Origin: Dehalococcoidia bacterium
GTDB taxonomy: Bacteria; Chloroflexota; Dehalococcoidia; GIF9; UBA5620
Assembly: GCA_016783225.1 (NCBI GenBank)
Contig: JADHWZ010000048.1
Location: forward strand, 1-11,691
DNA: 11,691 nt
Reading direction: 5' to 3'
Below, one piece after another: positions 1-5,606 of this stretch (the first letter of the stretch is position 1; each line of letters starts with the position of its first letter). The notes beneath the pieces were generated by a model. That model searched no databases. It saw only the letters and a program-made list of their open reading frames with translations, and was not told the origin of the DNA. The position numbers and the translations under genes are program-made.

Positions 1-925
1 TGCCTGCCTCCTCAGCGGCTGCTACCGGGTTCAAGCCTCCCAGGATGACCATCCCAATCCTATTGAGTTCCACTGGGATTTCGCACACTGGCTCACTGGT
101 ATTTCCCATCACCATCAGGCCTCCAATGCTCAGCTCATTTAGCTTAACCATCACTTCCTCGACTATCGGCCGGCACGCGGCCGGTATCTCTCGGAAATTA
201 GCCAGTATTTTGCCCTCTCCCCTTTTGGCCACATCTCTCACGGAGGTCATCCTGGCTCTGATGAACACCTCCGAAGGATCCAAGGAAGAGCCAGCATAAT
301 GAATTAGCTCCACGAAGCGAAGGGGCTTGTGATTTCGGACCTGCAGTGTGCCACCGAACCGTGAGTCTATGGGCACACCGGCTTTCAGTAATGTGCCATT
401 CATCACGACGCTACAGACAGTTGCCAGTCCCACCCTGTCCTCGGGAACAATTAGCTCACCCAGCTGTTCTCCCTCGTGAGCTACAGCTACCATGTCGCTG
501 ACGGACAGCCCTTCGGCGAAGACGGGCTTCATTGCCTGCAGCGCCTTATCAAATTTTCCCTTTGGGAAAAAGGAGACATTAACCGGGACCGAACCGGTGC
601 CCTCATCCCAATCAAAGTTGGTACGGAAGGCAAGTAGTTCGATCCTGGCGATAGCAAGACCGACCTTGTCTCTGACCAGAGCATCGCCCAGCTCATCAAC
701 GCCAAGCTCGGTAATCAGCCGGCCATCCCGGCCCACCAGCCGGGTTAGTCCCCGCTCATCCATCAGTTTCAGGTGGTATCTTACTGCCCTTTCGCCCAGG
801 TCGACCCCGTGGTCTCCTAAACGGCGAGCAATGACCCGAGCACCCAATGGTTCCTGGGAATCGCTCAGAACCCTCAGGATGGAGAGTAGTTTTCTCTCGA
901 CCTCTTGCGTTTCAACACCTATCAC
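1..925 (-). CDS. nrpR: NrpR-type (DUF128) transcriptional regulator, 3' end outside window
   Basis: The reverse strand reads open for 308 codons from a GTG at 925 to the window edge, so the C-terminus is missing. Residues about 8-75 form a winged helix-turn-helix of the ribonuclease-R/NrpR type (ERKLLSILRVL, then AVRYHLKLMDERGL). Residues about 85-308 match the NrpR effector domain, with hallmarks VGLATVCSVVMNG, KAGVPIDSRFGG, LIHYAGSSLDPSEVFI and FREIPAACRP. In methanogens NrpR represses nitrogen-assimilation genes and is released by 2-oxoglutarate; here that role is inferred from the family. GTG at 925 is chosen because a GGGGG run lies just upstream and an in-frame TAA (950-952) closes the frame. 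Many family members carry two effector domains, and the window cannot show whether this one does. The gene diverges from the CoA-transferase operon and has its own promoter and palindrome. The family call is strong; the bacterial regulon is unknown. Confidence 0.85.
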   Translation of the reverse strand, partial: MIGVETQEVERKLLSILRVLSDSQEPLGARVIARRLGDHGVDLGERAVRYHLKLMDERGLTRLVGRDGRLITELGVDELGDALVRDKVGLAIARIELLAFRTNFDWDEGTGSVPVNVSFFPKGKFDKALQAMKPVFAEGLSVSDMVAVAHEGEQLGELIVPEDRVGLATVCSVVMNGTLLKAGVPIDSRFGGTLQVRNHKPLRFVELIHYAGSSLDPSEVFIRARMTSVRDVAKRGEGKILANFREIPAACRPIVEEVMVKLNELSIGGLMVMGNTSEPVCEIPVELNRIGMVILGGLNPVAAAEEAG

Positions 926-950
926 AATACCCCCATGGTCATCGATACGT

Positions 951-976
951 TAGGCAGTAGGCAACCGTTTACCTAC
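951..976. promoter_or_regulatory. Palindromic operator candidate at the nrpR start point
   Basis: Positions 957-976 form a 20-base imperfect palindrome, GTAGGCAACC followed by GTTTACCTAC, with eight of ten positions pairing. A further copy of the half-site TAGGCA lies at 951-956, directly before the TAGGCA of the palindrome, so three half-sites sit in a row. The element overlaps the last two bases of the -10 box and covers the predicted start point, the usual place for a repressor site. Autoregulation by NrpR is inferred. The sequence differs from the GGAA-N6-TTCC operators known for methanogen NrpR. Confidence 0.55.
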
Positions 977-1003
977 TATAACACAGGTGGGGAGTCCTGT
1001 CAA
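975..1003 (-). promoter_or_regulatory. Sigma70-type promoter of nrpR
   Basis: Read on the minus strand, the -35 box is TTGACA (1003-998), the spacer is exactly 17 bases and the -10 box is TATAGT (980-975, five of six consensus bases). Transcription should start near 968, giving a leader of about 43 bases before the GTG at 925. Confidence 0.75.
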
Positions 1004-1116
1004 CCGCTTATACCACAAAATGCATGGAAATTTTTGATCGACCCGCAGGTCAGGGTTTGAGTATGGCCTATCCTCTATTCCAGGTCGTGGTAGTCATTGC
1101 CTGTTCTCTTCAGGCA

Positions 1117-1145
1117 TTGACTAAGGTCCACGGACACAGTAAGAT
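1117..1145 (+). promoter_or_regulatory. Sigma70-type promoter of the CoA-transferase operon
   Basis: TTGACT (1117-1122, five of six) is followed by a 17-base spacer and TAAGAT (1140-1145, four of six). The start point would be near 1152, about 37 bases ahead of the ATG at 1189. The promoter lies inside the 55-codon open extension upstream of that ATG, which supports 1189 as the true start. The rest of 1004-1188 shows no gene. Confidence 0.55.
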
Positions 1146-1188
1146 TAATGACACACAATCGATTGCGCCGATGCAAGAGGGAGGCAAG

Positions 1189-2406
1189 ATGTTAGCGCTC
1201 GAAGATATCAAGATTTTGGACCTCACTCATTTGGCACCCGGTGCCCTATGTACCATGATTTTGGGTGACTTGGGAGCCGACGTAATCAGAATTGAGGCCC
1301 CACCTGAGGTTAGTGGGCGGGGCGCAGGGTTGGGCTTGTCACCCAGGGGTGAAGAGGGCAGGAGACAGGCGGCATTTGACGCTCTCAATCGCAACAAAAG
1401 GAGTGTCGGACTCAATCTCAGGGATGAGACAGGCCGTCAGATATTCCACCAACTGGCGCAGACAGCCGACGTAATTGTGGAGGGTTTCAGGCCCGGGGTA
1501 GTCAAGAGGTTGGGGGTAGACTATGAAGCAATAAAGGCCATCAACCCTAGGGTTGTCTATTGCTCTCTGAGCGGTTACGGACAGGATGGTCCGTACAGCA
1601 ACTTCTCAGGTCATGACGTCAACTACATATCTATAGCCGGTGCTCTTGACTTGATCGGCACTGCCGGTGGAACTCCCATTATCCCTCTGAACTTGTTAGC
1701 CGACTTTGCTGGTGCTTCGCTGCACGGCGTTATGGGCATTATGGCTGCCTTGATAGCCAGGAGCAAAACCGGTGCAGGACAATACGTAGATATAGCCTAC
1801 GCAGATGGAGTCATTACCCTTCTGACTTGGTTCATGAGCAATCACTTCTCCAGCGGTGCTACGTTCAAGAAAGGTACAACGTGGTTTCATGGCGCTTATC
1901 CATATTATGGCGCATATGAAGCCAAGGATGGCAAATATGTCACCATTGGCTGTGTCGAACCTTGGTTCTGGGAGAACCTGTGTCGTGCTCTGGGTAAGGA
2001 GGAGTATATCCCGTACCACGTTTCCGCTGAGCACTTCCTTCACAAACCTGAAGGCGATAGATGGGACGAAATCTCTTCCCACCTTAAGCAAGCCTTTCTC
2101 ACTAAGACCAGAGATGAGTGGTTTGACTTCCTAACCAAGAAGGATGTGCCGGTGGGCAAAGTCTACAGTCTGGACGAAGTATTTAGCGACCCGCAGCTGT
2201 TGCACCGTCAGATGCTGCTAGAAATTGAGCATCCCACCTTGGGCAAAGTGAAGCAACCCGGCATTGCCATCAAGCTGTCCGAGACTCCGGGCAAGGTCAG
2301 GAGGTTTTCGCCCATCTTCGGCGAGCACACTGAAGAGGTATTGCTGGAGTTGGGCTATACGGAAGCGCAAGTTGGTGAGTTGCGCCAGGCCAAGGTAATA
2401 GGCTAA
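1189..2406 (+). CDS. CaiB/BaiF class III CoA-transferase family protein, alpha-methylacyl-CoA racemase-like
   Basis: This 405-residue protein has the normal length of the family III CoA-transferase/racemase fold. It opens with LEDIKILDLTHLAPGALCTMILGDLGADVIRIE, the classic N-terminal nucleotide-fold segment, and has the IVEGFRPGVVKRLGVDY segment at about residues 96-112. GHDVNY at 141-146 supplies His142 and Asp143, and LLADFAG supplies Asp172. The 30-residue spacing of His142 and Asp172 equals that of the catalytic His126/Asp156 pair of mycobacterial alpha-methylacyl-CoA racemase, so racemase-type chemistry is possible; Asp143 would also serve a CoA-transferase. The frame is open from 1024, but ATG 1189 is preferred: GAGGGAGG stands four bases upstream (1177-1184), homology begins there, and a promoter lies just before. 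It is the first gene of an operon with a RAM-domain protein and a HIT protein. The substrate cannot be told. Confidence 0.88.
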   Translation: MLALEDIKILDLTHLAPGALCTMILGDLGADVIRIEAPPEVSGRGAGLGLSPRGEEGRRQAAFDALNRNKRSVGLNLRDETGRQIFHQLAQTADVIVEGFRPGVVKRLGVDYEAIKAINPRVVYCSLSGYGQDGPYSNFSGHDVNYISIAGALDLIGTAGGTPIIPLNLLADFAGASLHGVMGIMAALIARSKTGAGQYVDIAYADGVITLLTWFMSNHFSSGATFKKGTTWFHGAYPYYGAYEAKDGKYVTIGCVEPWFWENLCRALGKEEYIPYHVSAEHFLHKPEGDRWDEISSHLKQAFLTKTRDEWFDFLTKKDVPVGKVYSLDEVFSDPQLLHRQMLLEIEHPTLGKVKQPGIAIKLSETPGKVRRFSPIFGEHTEEVLLELGYTEAQVGELRQAKVIG

Positions 2407-2431
2407 AATTTCAACTGGAGGAGGTGAGACT

Positions 2432-2677
2432 ATGACAGCTAAGGCCTTTGTGCTTATAGAGACGGAGGTGGGCAAGACCAAAGAGGTTGTCGCGGCCCTT
2501 CAGAATCAGAAAACGAAGGAGATAAAGTCGGTTGACCTTGTGACTGGCCCGTATGACATTATCGCCGTTGTTGAACATGACGACTTCAATGCCGTCGGGG
2601 GTCTCGTCACTGAAAAGATCCACCCCATACCCGGCATAAAAAGAACCGTGACCTGTCTGTCAATTCGCATATCCTAG
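2432..2677 (+). CDS. Stand-alone Lrp/AsnC ligand-binding (RAM) domain protein
   Basis: The 81-residue product is a single alpha-beta RAM domain with no DNA-binding region. It shows the family pattern AFVLIETEVGKTKEVVAAL, then VTGPYDIIAVVE (about residues 37-48) and IPGIKRTVTCLSI near the end. In full-length Lrp proteins this domain binds amino acids and drives oligomer formation; solo versions are thought to sense small molecules or modulate partners. A very strong ribosome binding site, GGAGGAGGTGAG (2417-2428), stands three bases before the ATG. It follows the CoA-transferase stop by 25 bases and precedes the HIT gene by 16, so co-transcription is likely. Its ligand and partner are unknown. 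Confidence 0.85.
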   Translation: MTAKAFVLIETEVGKTKEVVAALQNQKTKEIKSVDLVTGPYDIIAVVEHDDFNAVGGLVTEKIHPIPGIKRTVTCLSIRIS

Positions 2678-2693
2678 CCACAACCGCAGGCTC

Positions 2694-3035
2694 ATGGAAT
2701 GTGTCTTTTGCCAGATTATCGCCGGGAAGATGCCTGCTGATATTGTCCATCAGGATGACGAATTCCTGGCTTTTCGGGATATCCAGCCTCAGGCGCCTAT
2801 CCATGTTGTCATAATACCCAGGTCTCACATTGCTTCCATAACGGAACTCACCAACGAGCAGCAGGGCTTGATTGGTCGCCTTATTCTGCTGGCTGGGGAG
2901 CTAGCTGAGAAGGAAGGCATATCGGGACGCGGTTATCGCTTGGCAATGAACTGCGGTGCTGATGGTGGTCAGCTTGTGCCTCATCTTCACCTCCACGTCC
3001 TTGGTGGACGAAGATTAGATGACCAGCTCGGTTAG
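2694..3035 (+). CDS. HIT-family (histidine triad) nucleotide hydrolase, HINT-like
   Basis: The 113-residue protein starts with the HINT-type segment CVFCQIIAGKMPADIVHQDDEFLAFRDI and continues with PIHVVIIPRSHI. The histidine triad H97-L-H99-L-H101 sits in QLVPHLHLHVLGGR, where the middle His normally forms the nucleotidyl intermediate. HINT proteins hydrolyse adenosine 5'-phosphoramidates and aminoacyl-adenylates as dimers in the cytosol. The tail ends DDQLG, where many HINT proteins end in a WPPG-like motif, so it is slightly divergent. The ribosome site is weak (GCAGG three bases before ATG), in keeping with a downstream operon gene. Its TAG stop (3033-3035) shares bases with the TAA stop of the opposing ispH. 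Confidence 0.92.
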   Translation: MECVFCQIIAGKMPADIVHQDDEFLAFRDIQPQAPIHVVIIPRSHIASITELTNEQQGLIGRLILLAGELAEKEGISGRGYRLAMNCGADGGQLVPHLHLHVLGGRRLDDQLG

Positions 3036-3901
3036 GACCTCTTGTCACCACTGGCGAGGGATTCCAGTCTTACTATTGCTTCCTCTATGGCTTCGTCTGG
3101 GGTAGAAGCGCCAGCGGTAACACCAATATGTTGCTTTCCTGAAAGCCAGCCCTCTTCTATTTCGGCAACTGTCTCTATCGAGTGAGTCTCCACTAAGGAT
3201 GAACATACCTCGGCGAGACGCTGCGTGTTGGCACTGTTACGCCCGCCAACCACTATCATCAGTTCGCTTTTTCCAGCTAGCTCAAGGGCCGCTTCTTGAC
3301 GTTTCTGTGTTTCCTGACAAAGTGTATTGATAATGCGCAATTCTCGGACATAGGGGGAAACACCACTAATGACCTTATGTGTGAACTCAGTAAACCGGGA
3401 GACACTCTGCGTAGTCTGGGACAGAATGCCCAGCCGTCGGGGCAGGCTGAAATTAGCTACTCCCTCTCCGTCCAGAGTGGCCACAGCTTTATCTCCCGCC
3501 CAGCCTAGCAGGCCTTTGACCTCAGGGTGGGTTGCCTCACCAAAGATAACAACCCCAAAGCCAGCTTCAGCCAGCTTGTGAGCCGCTTTCTGAGCACTGC
3601 GGACTATGGGGCAAGTGGTATCAATTACGCTAAGCCGCTGAGCCTGAATCTGTAACAGCAATTCGGGAGACACACCGTGAGAGGCAATAGCAACGATTCC
3701 GTCCTGAATCTGGTCAAGGTCGCTTACCACGTTGACTCCCATTTCAGCTAGCTTGGCGACCACCAGTCGGTTGTGCACAATTGGTCCCAGCGTTACTATT
3801 CCTTGGTGTTCCTTGGCTGCAGTCTCGATTATTTTGATAGCTCGCCTAACACCGAAGCAGAAGCCGAGCTCACGGGCTTTTTCAACTCTTGCCTTCGTCA
3901 T
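3032..3901 (-). CDS. ispH: 4-hydroxy-3-methylbut-2-enyl diphosphate reductase
   Basis: IspH (LytB) catalyses the last step of the MEP pathway, reducing HMBPP to IPP and DMAPP with a 4Fe-4S cluster. Counting from the ATG at 3901 (289 residues), the three cluster cysteines are Cys15 (GFCFG), Cys97 (DTTCP) and Cys195 (NTLCQ). Substrate contacts His43 (GPIVHN), His75 (ASHG), His125 and Glu127 (THPEVKG), Ser223/Asn225 (NSANT) and Ser266 (GAST) fall close to the E. coli numbering. The complete active-site set argues for function. The start is uncertain. ATG 3901 best fits the family N-terminus, with GGAG nine bases upstream. ATG 3937 has a closer GAGG and would add 12 residues; an upstream ATG at 3973 is also open. 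The gene overlaps the end of plsC by 20 bases (56 with the longer start), so translational coupling is likely. Confidence 0.92.
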   Translation of the reverse strand: MTKARVEKARELGFCFGVRRAIKIIETAAKEHQGIVTLGPIVHNRLVVAKLAEMGVNVVSDLDQIQDGIVAIASHGVSPELLLQIQAQRLSVIDTTCPIVRSAQKAAHKLAEAGFGVVIFGEATHPEVKGLLGWAGDKAVATLDGEGVANFSLPRRLGILSQTTQSVSRFTEFTHKVISGVSPYVRELRIINTLCQETQKRQEAALELAGKSELMIVVGGRNSANTQRLAEVCSSLVETHSIETVAEIEEGWLSGKQHIGVTAGASTPDEAIEEAIVRLESLASGDKRS

Positions 3902-4604
3902 ATGCTTCTGCTCCGACAGGTGGCGCGACTGGCTCATATTTACCTCGGTACTCGGGAGGGAGGGCAGCAGCAAGTTGTCTCATTATGTAGTCGGTTAGCG
4001 ATTGCAATTGGTCGTTGGTTACCTCACCCTCGACGGGTGGAAGCGTGAAAGGCTGGCCGAAGCTTATGGTGACCTTGGGACGGCTTAGCCAGCCCAGTCC
4101 TTTGAGCTTCTCCGTTCCATAGATACAAACAGGAATAAGGGGAGCTCCGCTGCGCAAGGCAATGATTGCACAACCATGATAGGCTTCTTTGAGCCGGCCA
4201 GCTTTGCTCCGCGTGCCCTCTGGATATATGCCGAAGACAAGACCTTCTGCGAGCACCTTTTCTGCGTACCGCATTGCCTCCTGTCTCTCCTCGGTACTCC
4301 CGCGACGGCGCACCGGAAAAGCTTCAGCAATGCGCATCAAGATACCGAAGATAGGGATGGGCCAGTAACGAAACAACTCCTCCTTGGCCATGACGATGCT
4401 GTCACGCGGCAGGATACTGATTATGTGTAAGGGCGGGTCTATCAGATTAAGGTGGTTGAAGACGGCGATAATTGGACCATTTTGGGGCAGGTTTTCCCTG
4501 CCTCTTATCTGGAAGCGAATTATACTTCTGAGCGCAGCTTCAACTGTGGGTTGGGCGATCTTAAAGGACACCTTGGAAGTCGGCCTGACTATCACCTCTT
4601 TCAT
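3882..4604 (-). CDS. plsC: 1-acyl-sn-glycerol-3-phosphate acyltransferase
   Basis: This 240-residue PlsC-type enzyme transfers a second acyl chain to lysophosphatidate, making phosphatidate for membrane lipids. The NHLNLIDPP segment holds the catalytic H51-X4-D56 motif. GIYPEGTRS (about 125-133) is the glycerol-phosphate binding block with Glu129, and PLIPV (155-159) is the fourth conserved block. The N-terminal membrane segment is short and weak. The start is clear: GGAGG stands six bases before ATG 4604. A weak promoter can be drawn upstream (ACGACA, 18 bases, TATATC ending at 4634) but is not convincing. plsC next to ispH is an arrangement also common in Firmicutes. Product of this gene and the CDP-alcohol phosphatidyltransferase at 8500 belong to the same phospholipid pathway, though the genes are apart. 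Confidence 0.9.
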   Translation of the reverse strand: MKEVIVRPTSKVSFKIAQPTVEAALRSIIRFQIRGRENLPQNGPIIAVFNHLNLIDPPLHIISILPRDSIVMAKEELFRYWPIPIFGILMRIAEAFPVRRRGSTEERQEAMRYAEKVLAEGLVFGIYPEGTRSKAGRLKEAYHGCAIIALRSGAPLIPVCIYGTEKLKGLGWLSRPKVTISFGQPFTLPPVEGEVTNDQLQSLTDYIMRQLAAALPPEYRGKYEPVAPPVGAEAYDEGKS

Positions 4605-4688
4605 TATTTCCTCCTGAAAGTGGACTTGGCCAAGATATAACCATGATGGCTGTTGCTTGTCGTTGTCAGGGTATCTGCGACGGTTGAG

Positions 4689-4718
4689 CCGGAGACAATC
4701 ACGGAGTCTCGGTTTTTT
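4689..4718 (+). terminator. Intrinsic-terminator-like hairpin on the plus strand
   Basis: GAGAC (4692-4696) pairs with GTCTC (4706-4710) over a nine-base loop. The stem is extended by CC (4689-4690) with GG (4711-4712) across one bulged G, and six T's follow (4713-4718). No plus-strand gene ends nearby; the closest is the HIT gene 1.65 kb upstream. The rest of 4619-4769 shows no gene. Confidence 0.5.
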
Positions 4719-4755
4719 GGCCTATATCCTAATATTATAAGCCACCATGTCAAGC

Positions 4756-4769
4756 CCTCAGTGCTGAGG
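4756..4769. repeat. Short perfect inverted repeat after the zupT remnant
   Basis: CCTCAG-TG-CTGAGG is a fully symmetric 14-base element that begins right after the TAA stop (4770-4772, minus strand) of the ZIP remnant. It may be the leftover of a terminator, but no T run follows it on the minus strand. Confidence 0.4.
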
Positions 4770-5006
4770 TTAGAGCAGCAGAAACAAGCTAGTAGCCATA
4801 ACCAGCATACCGGCCCCTATCCCTACCAGTACGATATGCTCTTTACCATATCGATGGGCCAGAGGCAGTATCTCGTCGAGGCTTATGTAGACCATTATGC
4901 CGGCCACGAAGGCCAAGCTGCTTGATAGAAGCGCCGGGGTCAGAAACGGAGATAGAATTGCATAACCGATGACTGCCCCTATGTAGATCGGTAATAGTCT
5001 TCGTTC
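4770..5006 (-). pseudogene. C-terminal remnant of a ZupT-like ZIP metal transporter
   Basis: About the last 76 residues of a ZupT-type zinc/iron permease remain. The stretch IGAVIGYAILSPFLTPALLSSSLAFVAGIMVYISLDEILPLAHRYGKEHIVLVGIGAGMLVMATSLFLL gives the final membrane helices, with the AFVAGIMVYISLDEILP signature typical of the ZupT C-terminus. ZIP permeases of this group have about 250-270 residues. The upstream two thirds, which should hold the metal-binding helices, are absent. The frame stays open upstream to 5180, but residues there (for example GRPNRKLCRQHSGLLVALDTNTKR) have no ZIP or membrane character and overlap another reading frame. A deletion that removed the 5' part is the simplest explanation. 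The fragment cannot work as a transporter. Confidence 0.7.
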
Positions 5007-5091
5007 ATTCCCGCCCCTGCAATAATGATTGATTCTTTTCGTATTCGTATCCAAAGCGACAAGGAGTCCGGAATGCTGCCTGCAGAGTTTT

Positions 5092-5538
5092 CTATTTGGC
5101 CTTCCCTGCCTGTCTTGCCCGTCTATAAGCCAGACGATACTGGGGAACTCTGTCTTTCGTGACAAAATAGATGAGGGCAATAATCGTCCAAATTAAGGGT
5201 ATGACTGCCCAAGCTACTTCTGAAAGGATGAAAGGGAAAATCCCTATTGCCATGTAGATAGACTGTAAGATGGTCAATGCCAGTGCCGCTACGAATCCCA
5301 GCTTTAACAAGGCCTGGTTCTTCTCCATATCTCGGTAGACAAAGAGAAGGCCAATCCCGCTATAAATCAACATCCCTATCCAAAAAAACCTTATCATGGC
5401 TAGCGCGGCACCAGTAAATGGGGTTGTGCCTGTCACTTAAGCAAGCTTAGGACCGGCAACAATCATGAAAACCGGTGTAGCTATAAAGACTATTCCGCCA
5501 ACTAGCCAGATTCTCCTCCAGACATTCTTAGAAACCGT
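5092..5538 (-). pseudogene. Small integral membrane protein gene, interrupted (ACG start, in-frame TAA)
   Basis: One frame runs from an ACG at 5538 to a stop at 5092, broken only by a TAA at 5439-5437. Before the TAA it codes for WRRIWLVGGIVFIATPVFMIVAGPKLA, a membrane helix. After it comes an open 114-codon stretch with three more hydrophobic segments (about IRFFWIGMLIYSGIGLLFVY, LGFVAALALTILQSIYMAIG and VAWAVIPLIWTIIALIYFV) and a basic tail, RLAYRRARQAGKAK. A strong ribosome binding site, GAGGTGAG (5551-5544), lies five bases before the ACG, just where an ATG is expected. The intact gene would give about 148 residues with four helices. The family is not recognised; the layout recalls small uncharacterised four-helix membrane proteins. 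The downstream part could still be translated from GTG 5436 or ATG 5397, but neither has a ribosome site. Confidence 0.6.
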
Positions 5539-5606
5539 TCTATCTCACCTCGTAAACTCCCAATCATCACGCTGTTCTATTTGTAATCATTGCTTCCCAC
5601 CGTATT

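Noticed and set aside
45..953. Plus-strand open frames in this region
   Set aside because: They are antisense to the nrpR gene, whose conserved domains are clear on the minus strand; their translations are serine- and proline-rich with no domain.
1024..1188. N-terminal 55-residue extension of the CoA-transferase, which looks like a signal anchor
   Set aside because: A strong ribosome site and the family N-terminus both point to ATG 1189, and a promoter candidate lies inside the extension.
3938..3973. Longest ispH start at 3973
   Set aside because: It would overlap plsC by 92 bases and add residues with no counterpart in IspH proteins.
5007..5180. Coding extension upstream of the ZIP remnant
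   Set aside because: The residues do not resemble ZIP proteins or membrane helices, and part of it overlaps the other pseudogene in a different frame.
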